Positions 25,393-32,760 of a stretch of 64,000 nt of DNA are shown here, one piece after another. This DNA is from Trichocoleus desertorum NBK24 (GTDB lineage Bacteria > Cyanobacteriota > Cyanobacteriia > FACHB-46). A model generated the notes under the pieces. That model searched no databases. It saw only the letters and a program-made list of their open reading frames with translations, and was not told the DNA's origin. The DNA is taken from the NCBI RefSeq assembly GCF_030409055.1, contig NZ_CP116619.1, positions 2,370,628 through 2,434,627 of the forward strand. The letters run 5' to 3'. How positions within the stretch are numbered: position 1 is the first letter of the stretch; each line of letters begins with the position of its first letter. The position numbers were made by a program, and so were the translations under genes.

Positions 25393-26688
25393 TTGATTGA
25401 GCGTTATACCCTGCCTGAGATGGGCGAACTCTGGACGGAGGCTTACAAACTCAAAACTTGGCTACAGGTAGAGATAGCAGTTTGTGAAGCCCAAGCCGAA
25501 CTTGGATATATTCCGGCTGAAGCAGTTGAAGAAATTAAAGCAAAAGCGAACTTTGACCCCAAGCGGGTGTTAGAAATTGAAGCCGAAGTTCGTCACGATG
25601 TCATTGCCTTTCTGACCAACGTGAATGAATACGTCGGCGATGCAGGCCGCTACATTCACTTGGGCTTGACAAGCTCCGATGTGCTCGATACCGCGCTGGC
25701 ACTACAACTGGTTGCCAGCTTGGATGTGCTGTTAGGTCAGCTCGAAGCCCTGATTCAAGCGATTCGTTACCAAGCTCAGCAGCATCGTGATACCGTCATG
25801 ATCGGGCGATCGCATGGCATTCACGCCGAACCGATTACCTTTGGCTTCAAGCTGGCGGGTTGGTTGGCAGAAGTGTTGCGGAATCGCGATCGCTTGGTGC
25901 GCCTGCGGGATGACATCGCAGTGGGCAAGATTTCTGGTGCTGTGGGCACCTACGCCAACATTGACCCGCAAGTAGAAGCATTGGCTTGCCAGAAGCTAGG
26001 GCTGAAACCAGACACCGCTTCAACTCAAGTTGTTTCCCGCGATCTGCATGCCGATTTCATGCAAACCTTGGCGCTGTTGACCGCTTCCATTGAGCGGTTT
26101 GCTGTGGAGATTCGCAACTTACAGCGAACCGATGTTTTGGAAGTGGAAGAATTTTTCGCCAAAGGCCAAAAAGGTTCTTCTGCGATGCCCCACAAACGTA
26201 ATCCGATTCGCTCGGAGCGCTTGACTGGGATTGCGCGCCTCATTCGGGGTTATGCAGTGGCGGCGATCGAAAACGTAGCTTTGTGGCATGAACGGGATAT
26301 TTCCCACAGTTCTGTGGAACGAGTGGTCTTTCCAGACGGCTGCACCTTAACTCACTTTATGTTGGTGGAAATCACTGAGCTAGTGAAGAACTTGCAGGTT
26401 TACCCCGAAAACATGCAACGCAACATGAACCTCTATGGTGGGGTTGTGTTCAGTCAGCGAGTCCTCCTGACGCTAGTAGAGAAGGGAATGGGCCGAGAGG
26501 AAGCCTATGCCACAGTGCAATCTTGTGCTCACACGGCATGGAACAAAGCTGATGGCAACTTCCACGATTTGATTGCGAAAGATCCACGAGTGACAGAGCG
26601 ATTGTCGCCAGAGGAAATTGAAGAATGCTTCAATCCTCAACACCACTTGCGCCACTTGGATCACGTCTATCAGCGCTTGGGTATCTAA
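25393..26688 (+). CDS. purB: Adenylosuccinate lyase
   Basis: 431 residues from the TTG at 25393, chosen because family members begin MIERYTLPEM; a longer start at TTG 25372 adds seven residues. Fumarase/aspartase-superfamily features are clear: LTSSDVLDTALALQ, RSHGIHAEPITFG with the catalytic His, and the flexible signature GSSAMPHKRNP. The enzyme cleaves SAICAR to AICAR and adenylosuccinate to AMP in purine synthesis. It is monocistronic, with a strong terminator after it. The ATG at 25365 is in another frame. Confidence 0.96.
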   Translation: MIERYTLPEMGELWTEAYKLKTWLQVEIAVCEAQAELGYIPAEAVEEIKAKANFDPKRVLEIEAEVRHDVIAFLTNVNEYVGDAGRYIHLGLTSSDVLDTALALQLVASLDVLLGQLEALIQAIRYQAQQHRDTVMIGRSHGIHAEPITFGFKLAGWLAEVLRNRDRLVRLRDDIAVGKISGAVGTYANIDPQVEALACQKLGLKPDTASTQVVSRDLHADFMQTLALLTASIERFAVEIRNLQRTDVLEVEEFFAKGQKGSSAMPHKRNPIRSERLTGIARLIRGYAVAAIENVALWHERDISHSSVERVVFPDGCTLTHFMLVEITELVKNLQVYPENMQRNMNLYGGVVFSQRVLLTLVEKGMGREEAYATVQSCAHTAWNKADGNFHDLIAKDPRVTERLSPEEIEECFNPQHHLRHLDHVYQRLGI

Positions 26689-26713
26689 CGTAACTCCAAA
26701 AACCTAATTTTAG

Positions 26714-26748
26714 AGTGCAGGGTTGCTGATGTAGCTCTGCACTTTTTT
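26714..26748 (+). terminator. Terminator of purB
   Basis: AGTGCAG and CTGCACT pair across a 16-base loop, followed by a run of six T. It starts 26 bp after the purB stop. Confidence 0.9.
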
Positions 26749-26760
26749 AGTTGTGCAAAT

Positions 26761-26819
26761 TTAGACGGGGCAAAGTTTCTGGAGCAGATCCATTAACTGC
26801 TGTCCATCTTCTAGATAAC
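26761..26819 (-). pseudogene. Severed 3' end of the receiver gene, beyond the IS element
   Basis: On the minus strand this stretch reads YLEDGQQLMDLLQKLCPV then TAA, a typical last strand and helix of a receiver domain. It joins in frame to the truncated receiver gene at 27962-28834 when the IS element and one TGA repeat are taken out (TAC GTC AGT TAT CTA ...). It has no start and is separated from its gene by 1.15 kb of IS, so it is non-functional debris. The match is by frame and by sequence sense, which I consider strong. Confidence 0.8.
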
Positions 26820-26822
26820 TGA
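26820..26822. repeat. Likely target-site repeat TGA (left copy)
   Basis: TGA here and at 27973-27975 flank the element. Using this 3-bp repeat as the target duplication restores the disrupted receiver frame. The usual IS630 duplication TA (26823-26824 and 27971-27972) is also present but would leave the gene out of frame. Confidence 0.55.
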
Positions 26823-26829
26823 TACCAAT

Positions 26830-27416
26830 TTAAACAGCGTTCAAGGCAGATAGAGCCTCCAAGATAAAGGGATAACCTGTGATGGAAGCAATCACTTCAG
26901 GCCTTAACTCAGCCAAGAGTTGATCGACTTTGGTTTGGAGTTGAGCCAACGTCTTGAACGAGGCCCATTTGAGATCTGCCTTGAGATGTTCCCACAATCG
27001 CTCCACCGGATTTAGCTCTGGACAGTAAGGCGGTTGAAACAACAGAATGATGTTCTCTGGCACCACTAGACCCTGGCCCTTGTGGAACCGTCCGTTATCG
27101 ACTTGAACAATATTGAGGCTATCGGGATAAGCCTGAGAAAACTCATCCAAGAAGCGCTGATAGCACTCGGTATCGACATGGGAAAATTGCAGAAAAAAGG
27201 ATTCTCCGGTTGCAGGTTCGACCGCTCCATAGAGCCAGAAGGCTTTGAACAACCACTGCCACTGTCCAATCGGCTTGACTCCACAAGCTGTAATCAAGCG
27301 TCCAATGAGCGTGTGCAGTCCAAAGCGGCTCTCATCTTGAGCAAAGTAGCGAATCGGGCGCTTGCCCTCCTGCCCTGGGTCAGCGTACTGACTCAGCAGG
27401 CTGAGGTCGTCTGCAA
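26830..27416 (-). CDS. IS630 transposase, C-terminal catalytic part (second frame)
   Basis: This frame carries the DDE catalytic core: first Asp in FAQDESRFGL (27330 region), second in IVQVDNGRFHKG, and the Glu in NPVERLWEHLKADL. It has no proper start of its own; the frame opens after a TAA at ~27425 and the first ATG-like start (27297) is already past the first catalytic Asp. It must therefore be joined to the N-terminal frame by a -1 shift near the CAAAC at ~27420 or be a broken copy. The stop TAA lies within the left inverted repeat. Confidence 0.85.
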
Positions 27417-27905
27417 GGTTTGCTTAAACGCCTCTCGCTGCTGAGGGTCTTGCCGACAATTTTGAGGACGGGCCACTTTCAGTTTGGCTTGAAGTCGATA
27501 GCGAGTCATTTGATAGACCGCGTGATACTGCGCCTCTATCCCCAGCGTCTGAGCCAACCACTGCTGCACTGCTCCGTAACTTTGAAATCCATGATTAGGT
27601 TCTTGTAGGCGTTTGGCTAGGGCCGCTTCCGCCCATTGCGGAATCACCCGCGCCCTTCCAGATGATTTCTTCACGTCCAGCATCGCTGCGAGTCCCCCTT
27701 CTCGGTACATCGATAACCAGGTTTGTACCGTATTTCGATGCTTTCCCACCGCTTGAGCGATCGTGCTGATACTCGGTGCCTGCTCTTGTTTGAGCCAGTA
27801 GAGCACTTGCAAGCGTTCTTTGGCAGTTGGCGTCGCCGCTTGGCGCAACTGTTCTACGAGCTCATCCAAACTTTCCTTCACGTCGATTGAGGTGACACCA
27901 GCCAT
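27393..27905 (-). CDS. IS630 transposase, N-terminal DNA-binding part (first frame)
   Basis: 170 residues with a helix-turn-helix near the N-terminus (QAPSISTIAQAVGKHRNTVQTWL) followed by the second HTH-like region typical of IS630/Tc1 proteins. The frame runs ...AFKQTLQTTSAC-stop, while a -1 change after Lys-Gln gives AFKQNLADDLSLLSQYADPG and continues into the catalytic frame. Either the element uses frameshifting there or one A was lost from an A-run (CAAAAC to CAAAC). The heptamer is not a canonical slippery site, which slightly favours decay. Confidence 0.85.
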   Translation of the reverse strand: MAGVTSIDVKESLDELVEQLRQAATPTAKERLQVLYWLKQEQAPSISTIAQAVGKHRNTVQTWLSMYREGGLAAMLDVKKSSGRARVIPQWAEAALAKRLQEPNHGFQSYGAVQQWLAQTLGIEAQYHAVYQMTRYRLQAKLKVARPQNCRQDPQQREAFKQTLQTTSAC

Positions 27906-27961
27906 CAGCAGAGCAGACGAAACAACTCCTCTCAGCCTAGCTTATCTCCCCTCTGCCTAAT

Positions 27962-28834
27962 TTAAATTGGTATGACGTATTCGCGATCGCCAACCTGCAC
28001 GTCCTTGCCTTCTAAATCCACACCGTACCGTTCAGCAATCACAACGATCGGTGTGTCCTTAGGAATTCCTGAAGTTGCACAAATCCGCCGTGCTGTCTCA
28101 ACAACCTCCTCAATCGATTGCCCGAATTGGTTGAGCAAAATCAGATCTGGGCAATGAAATCCGCCCATCAGCCGCTCGATCGCATCTTCTTCATCGAGAG
28201 CAGCGATGACTCGATAACCTTGGTGCTTGAGGTTGTACTTCAAGAGGGGTCGCGTTTCATCATCGGGTTCCACCATCAGGATCATTGGCGAGCTATTTTG
28301 CTTCTCGTTCATAAGAATTTTGCGATCGCTTCCTCGTCCTAGCAGGCGATCGAGCTTTTCGCTAGTGTGACGCATCTCCTCTAATACGAGCTGTTGCTCA
28401 AGCGTAGACTGGCGTACTTCCTCAGCGGTTTGTCGTAGCGTCTCGGCTGCTTGTCGGGTAGCTTCAGCGACTTGCCGCGCTTCCTCTGTTGCTTGTCGTA
28501 AGCTTTCTGCGGAGATCCGCAACTGCTCAGACATTTGGCGCTGCGCCTCTGATTCTATCCGCTCAACCTCAGCCTTTGCTCGAAGCGCTTCTGACTCTAT
28601 TCGTTTAGCTTCAGCGCTGGCCCGACTCTCTTCAGAAATCAGCCTTTGCTGCTCAGACGCTTCATAATGAGCCGCTGCCTGGAGAAATTGCTGGGCTGCC
28701 AAACCCCGTTGGATTTCTGCTTGCTGCCTTTGCTGCTCGGCGGCCTGTCTTTGTTCCTCTGCCACTTGACGCTGTATTTCAGAATTGCGCCCAGTTTCAG
28801 AACTTTGAGAAATACTAGGTTGATGAGTGATCAC
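27962..28834 (-). CDS. Coiled-coil protein with degenerate receiver domain, truncated by IS
   Basis: 290 residues from a GTG that overlaps the stop of the PAS-CRP gene (GTGA). Residues ~15-165 form a long coil of seven-residue units such as RQAAEQQ and RQVAEAT. Residues ~183-287 are a receiver fold (MILMVEPDDE, CPDLILLN), where Asn235 sits at the phospho-acceptor place, so it should not take phosphate normally. The last three residues and the stop are supplied by the IS end; the original last strand and helix lie at 26761-26819. The reconstructed protein would be ~306 residues. The loss removes the beta5-alpha5 face, which often mediates receiver signalling. Confidence 0.82.
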   Translation of the reverse strand: MITHQPSISQSSETGRNSEIQRQVAEEQRQAAEQQRQQAEIQRGLAAQQFLQAAAHYEASEQQRLISEESRASAEAKRIESEALRAKAEVERIESEAQRQMSEQLRISAESLRQATEEARQVAEATRQAAETLRQTAEEVRQSTLEQQLVLEEMRHTSEKLDRLLGRGSDRKILMNEKQNSSPMILMVEPDDETRPLLKYNLKHQGYRVIAALDEEDAIERLMGGFHCPDLILLNQFGQSIEEVVETARRICATSGIPKDTPIVVIAERYGVDLEGKDVQVGDREYVIPI

Positions 28835-30060
28835 AGTGAGGCTCCTTGAGTAACGAGCAAACCTCTCTCTGGGGTAGATACAGCTTTGCTAAGCGAAACG
28901 GTTGGGGAAGAACCATTGTTGTCCTCCGGTAAAACTAGATGGTGCTGGGCATCTACTTTTAGCTTCTTTTGCTGCTGAAATTGTCTGAGCAAGCGAGTAA
29001 TGGTCACTCTAGTGGTGCCACAGGCGATCGCCAAGTCTTCATGGGTCAGACGCACACTCAATCGCGTGCCTCCCTCAGCAGGCTGTCCCACTTCCTGCTT
29101 TAACAACTGCAACAAAGTGTATAGGCGATCGCTGACTCGGAGTTGCCCGTAAACCGTTAGCAGCAGCTCAGTTTGCTTGAGCCGTTGACTGATTTGCGGC
29201 AAAAGTCGTTGCTGTAGCTCCAAGGAAGTTGTGAGATCGGTTAGGGGAATACACCATAGCTGAGTATCGGCCAAGGCAGTCGCTTCGTAGAGCGTAAGCG
29301 CAGTGAGGCTAGGGCCAAAAGGCGCTGAAGCCCCAGCTATACCAACCAATATTTCTTGGCCTGTCTGCGAAAAAGTGGTCAACTTCACCAAGCCTGAGCG
29401 CACTTGCCAAATTTCTTGCAGGCTTAAAGGAATTGTTTCTCCCTTGTGATAAGTCCGCAACGGATAGCTCAGATTGGGGCATTGGTCAGACTGATGATCG
29501 CTGAGGTAGCGCACTAGCCAACGCAGCGTGGGTGCTTGGCTAGAGTCCTGATGGCTCACTTCAACCAAAATGCTGGCATTAAAAGCAACCCCTTGATACG
29601 GCTGCAATTGCACCCGCCACTCATGCTTCCAAGATCTTTGCTGGAGCCGCTGTAGCTCAGTTTGGAACTGTGGCCGCGCTTCTGGAGACACAAAGGCCGT
29701 GAGCAAACGACCTGTGAGAGCAGCAGGTGGCAAGTTCAACAATTTGGTGGCCGCTTGGTTGGCTTGCTGCACCACCCCAGCGGCATCTGTGATCAAACAG
29801 GCATCAGGGATGAAGTCCAACAATTCCTGATAGCGTTGGCGTTCGGTTGCAGCGCTCTGGTTCGCCAACAACAATTGCTGAGTCTGCTGATTCAGTAAAT
29901 TGGCTGCTACCTGAAGTCGCTCAGAGGCAATGCCTAGTTCTTTCAGAGCGGAGGGCAACAGAGCGGGCGATAAGGTAGAAGAGGTGCCGATACCTTGATA
30001 CAAATCGCTTAAGCGATTGGACATCGCTGCGACCTGTTGAGAAAAGGTGGTTGCGTTCAT
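28831..30060 (-). CDS. PAS domain-CRP/FNR-type transcription regulator
   Basis: 409 residues. A helical N-terminus (1-70) leads to a PAS domain at ~74-190 (ERQRYQELLDFIPDACLITDAAGVVQQANQAA, in parts). Residues ~200-300 resemble a cyclic-nucleotide-binding jelly roll (QVRSGLVKLTTFSQTGQEILVGIAGASAPFG) but without the phosphate-cassette RxS signature, so cAMP binding is doubtful. A Crp-type winged HTH follows at ~335-378 (THEDLAIACGTTRVTITRLLRQF). The fusion suggests a regulator sensing a ligand or redox cue through PAS. It overlaps both neighbours by 4 bp (ATGA and GTGA), pointing to coupled translation of a three-gene operon. Confidence 0.85.
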   Translation of the reverse strand: MNATTFSQQVAAMSNRLSDLYQGIGTSSTLSPALLPSALKELGIASERLQVAANLLNQQTQQLLLANQSAATERQRYQELLDFIPDACLITDAAGVVQQANQAATKLLNLPPAALTGRLLTAFVSPEARPQFQTELQRLQQRSWKHEWRVQLQPYQGVAFNASILVEVSHQDSSQAPTLRWLVRYLSDHQSDQCPNLSYPLRTYHKGETIPLSLQEIWQVRSGLVKLTTFSQTGQEILVGIAGASAPFGPSLTALTLYEATALADTQLWCIPLTDLTTSLELQQRLLPQISQRLKQTELLLTVYGQLRVSDRLYTLLQLLKQEVGQPAEGGTRLSVRLTHEDLAIACGTTRVTITRLLRQFQQQKKLKVDAQHHLVLPEDNNGSSPTVSLSKAVSTPERGLLVTQGASL

Positions 30061-30482
30061 GTTGTAGGCACCATTCGGGGAGATTTAGTCAGGTCAGCAA
30101 CCGTGGCAATTAATTCGTCAAGATCAACAGGTTTAGCTAAATGCTTGCAAAAGCCAGCGGCTAAGGCTCGAACTCGGTCGTCTTTGCGGCCATGCCCAGT
30201 CAGTGCGATCGCGGGGATTTGAACTTGGTGTCTACTCTCTAGGGCTTTTACTTGCTGCATCAGGGAATAGCCATCCTCACCGGGTAAAGCCAGTTCGCTG
30301 ATCAGCAGATCCGGTTTGATATCTTGCAGAATTGCGATCGCTTCGCAGACCAAGGCTGCGGCAATCGTTCTGATGCCATAGGTTGCAAACAACACGCTCA
30401 GCAAATGTCTAGAATCGGGGTCATTATCAACCACTAGCACTTGTAACTCTTTCATCAACCTTGGATGGGGGATTGTCTCCAT
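30057..30482 (-). CDS. Single-domain response regulator with Glu at the acceptor site
   Basis: 141 residues from the ATG at 30482 (METIPH); other starts are an ATG at 30455 and upstream codons to 30563. The receiver fold is complete: acidic pair in VLVVDNDPDS, Thr in AIALTGHG and Lys in KHLAKPVDLDEL. The phospho-accepting Asp is replaced by Glu (PDLLISELALPGEDGYSLM, Glu63), which may mimic a permanently phosphorylated state. No output domain. It is the first gene of the operon with the PAS-CRP regulator, and its stop overlaps the next start. Confidence 0.85.
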   Translation of the reverse strand: METIPHPRLMKELQVLVVDNDPDSRHLLSVLFATYGIRTIAAALVCEAIAILQDIKPDLLISELALPGEDGYSLMQQVKALESRHQVQIPAIALTGHGRKDDRVRALAAGFCKHLAKPVDLDELIATVADLTKSPRMVPTT

Positions 30483-30911
30483 AGGTCTGGTCTTAGGGGA
30501 GGGAGCATAGCCAAACTCAGTAGATAGTGGGCACATGTGGTTCTGCTCAAAAGACGAAAGCAATTGGTTCGTTGTTTAGTTGTTTAAATGAATTAAGTAG
30601 ATGAATTAAGTTTTTAAGCTTATAAAGAAGGTTTATTCAATGACTCGATTGAAGATCATCAGCAAGGCTCAAAACCTGCAATCTGAATAGTGCTCTTCTT
30701 TGAGTCTTCTTTGAAGATAAGGCAATGGCTGGGAAGATTCAGTACGATTTCGTACGTACAAACGGCTTGCTCGGTTTCTACATGAATCCTTAAGGATTGG
30801 AGAGGGCCAGCTATCAAATTGTTAGCACTACTCAGTGCGATCGCCTATGCCTCAACACGGCGCTGTCAACTTCGGCACTCTCAAGGCGCAGCAACTCGTT
30901 TAATGAAAAGT
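30483..30911. other. Non-coding region between signalling operon and phosphoesterase gene
   Basis: AT-rich near 30570-30640, where ATGAATTAAGT occurs twice with 13-bp spacing, about 100 bp upstream of the response-regulator start. TTCGTACGTAC near 30750 is partly palindromic. No gene-sized frame and no clear terminator. It likely holds the operon promoter. Confidence 0.4.
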
Positions 30912-31886
30912 TTAATGACAAGCGCTGTTACCAGAGTCTGAGAAGCTTTTGCCAGCTTCAGAAATAAAGCGCCAATCGTAGCTGTTTGGGTGCAAGGTCA
31001 GCTTCAAGACGCCATAGGTCTCGGCATTTTGCACTTGGCTATTCGGTTGGATCTCATCCAACTCATAGTGGTTTTTACCCCCGGTTCCTACCACAAACTG
31101 ACGGATACCGCGATCGGGGTCTAGCTTGCCTTGCGGAGTTTGGGGAGCAAAACGCTCATAGTGATGGTCATGCCCTGCCAAGACAACATCTACGCCCGCA
31201 TCGTAAAGCGTTTGCCAAAAAGCCTGAGTGTTGGGGTTGTTGCCATGATGCCCCGAAGAGAAGCGGGGGTGATGCCAATAAGCTAAAGTGCATTTCCTGG
31301 GGTGCGCTGCCAAGTCTGCTTTGAGCCATCGCTCTTGGGGCGATCCTGCGCCACAGCCCCCGACTTCAGAGCAATTGGAGTTGAGCGCAATCACACGCCA
31401 CTGTCCAATGTCGTAACTGTAATAACCCCGCTGCGGATCGCCTGCGGCTGCCCCAAAGTAGCGATAGTAACTGGCAGCACCCGGATCTTCATATTCGTGA
31501 TTGCCTACCACGGGCCGAGTAATCGATTTGAGCTGACCCCAGCTAGGAGCATAGGATTTTTGAAAGGCTTCGGCACTGCCTACCTCGTATTGCAAATCAC
31601 CGAGGGGCAAAACAGCGGCTAAATTTTCGTTGAGCAAAAGCTGGGCTGTTGCCTGCATCCGGCAAGCTGTGGCGGTTCCTCGTCCCGCGTTAAAGTTAGG
31701 ACTTTTGGGATCGCAAGCGATGTCCCCCGCTGCCGCGATCGCTGGAGCAGTTCCTGTCTCTCTAGTTCCTGTCTCTCTATTAGATTGCGTAGATTGTGTA
31801 GATTGTGTCTGCTTCACCTGATTGGCAACCCAATAACTTCCCGATGCCAATCCCACAACTAGAAGCAACACTACAACTGGACGCAT
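30912..31886 (-). CDS. Exported calcineurin-like metallophosphoesterase
   Basis: 324 residues with an N-terminal hydrophobic segment (VVVLLLVVGLASGSYWVA) that is a signal peptide or anchor. Metal-binding motifs in order: GDIACD, GDLQYE, GNHEYE, HHPRFSSG and GHDHHYER, as in purple-acid-phosphatase-like and calcineurin-like enzymes. It probably hydrolyses phosphate esters outside the cytoplasm. It starts 7 bp after the SH3b lipoprotein gene, with AGGGAA as its ribosome-binding site, so the two are an operon. Specific substrate unknown. Confidence 0.9.
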   Translation of the reverse strand: MRPVVVLLLVVGLASGSYWVANQVKQTQSTQSTQSNRETGTRETGTAPAIAAAGDIACDPKSPNFNAGRGTATACRMQATAQLLLNENLAAVLPLGDLQYEVGSAEAFQKSYAPSWGQLKSITRPVVGNHEYEDPGAASYYRYFGAAAGDPQRGYYSYDIGQWRVIALNSNCSEVGGCGAGSPQERWLKADLAAHPRKCTLAYWHHPRFSSGHHGNNPNTQAFWQTLYDAGVDVVLAGHDHHYERFAPQTPQGKLDPDRGIRQFVVGTGGKNHYELDEIQPNSQVQNAETYGVLKLTLHPNSYDWRFISEAGKSFSDSGNSACH

Positions 31887-31893
31887 AGATTCC

Positions 31894-32670
31894 CTATTTC
31901 ACTTGAGCGGAGAAGGCATAATCGTAGCCTTTGAAGTTTGAGTCTAGCTCCAAGGTGTACTCTCCGGTAGCGGGAAGTTCACCAGTCCAGTTTTGACGAT
32001 TTTCATCATAATTCTCGGAAATCAAAGGCTGGCCTGCAGGAGTCAAGATGTTAGGGAAGACATCTTTTTGATTCGTAACGGTTAGGGTTTGGCCTTGATT
32101 CGCCCGCAATACATACTTGTGGCTACCAGTGCCGACAAAGCGATCGGCGATCGCTACCGTTCCACCCGATTGAGGAAGCGCAATCCGGGCTGTCTTTTGG
32201 TTGCAGTTGCTCTCAGTCCGATTTTTGGCGACCCAACCTTCAACTTCATTGCCATCCGTTGATCTGATCTGAAACCAACCATCTTTTTCAGCTACTACCG
32301 AAACCCAAGCGCCATTCCTCAGGGTGCCGACCACGTTATCAGATTGAACTTCTGGGCCAGAACGAATATTGAGAGGTGGATTGGGATCAGCCGCGATCGC
32401 CTGAGTTACGACACAATTTTCCACCCGTACGGCTGGCTCACTGTCCTGAGCATTGTTAACGGGAGAAGATTTGAGAGGTTGCGCCGTCGAGGGAGGAGCG
32501 GCTGCGGGACTAGAGCCTCGAGTAGTAGGGGTTGTGGGGTTTGCGGGGGTGGTGGGGCTGGGGCTCACTGCTGTTGAGTCCAGGTTGGAGGCTGGGGCGC
32601 AGGCAACACAGACCAAGGACACCAGTGTGAGCAAACCAGTTCCAAGCATTCTGTGAAATTGAGGAGACAT
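31894..32670 (-). CDS. SH3b-domain lipoprotein
   Basis: 258 residues from the ATG at 32670. The N-terminus is a lipoprotein signal, with LVCVAC as lipobox. A Thr/Pro-rich linker precedes a bacterial SH3 domain (~95-160: PPLNIRSGPEVQSDNVVGTLRNG, in parts, then GWFQIR and GWVAKN). The C-terminal ~80 residues form a beta domain ending YTLELDSNFKGYDYAFSAQVK, like pre-peptidase or PPC-type domains. SH3b domains bind peptidoglycan or peptides, so a cell-envelope role is likely. The upstream gene encodes a paralogue. Confidence 0.85.
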   Translation of the reverse strand: MSPQFHRMLGTGLLTLVSLVCVACAPASNLDSTAVSPSPTTPANPTTPTTRGSSPAAAPPSTAQPLKSSPVNNAQDSEPAVRVENCVVTQAIAADPNPPLNIRSGPEVQSDNVVGTLRNGAWVSVVAEKDGWFQIRSTDGNEVEGWVAKNRTESNCNQKTARIALPQSGGTVAIADRFVGTGSHKYVLRANQGQTLTVTNQKDVFPNILTPAGQPLISENYDENRQNWTGELPATGEYTLELDSNFKGYDYAFSAQVK

Positions 32671-32760
32671 ATGAATGAAATCCGTAGAGGGGTTGGTTGG
32701 AGGAATTGAGAGCAAGGTTCTACAGAGTCTCAGAGCCAGAATTCAACCCACTGATGAAGC

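Larger units (their letters stand above)
26823..27972 (-). mobile_element. IS630-family insertion sequence, 1150 bp
   Basis: The ends TACCAATTTAAA and TTTAAATTGGTA are perfect 12-bp inverted repeats. Inside lies an IS630 transposase in two frames. Both ends carry a TAA stop for a frame crossing them: the left one ends the transposase, the right one ends the interrupted receiver gene. If the TA flanks are the target duplication, as is canonical for IS630, the element itself is 26825-27970. Ends are intact and all three catalytic acids are present, so only the frame change stands between this copy and activity. Confidence 0.9.

Noticed and set aside
27420-27432. Canonical slippery heptamer for programmed frameshift in the IS
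   Set aside because: AAGCAAACC does not fit X-XXY-YYZ; frameshifting is left as one option only.
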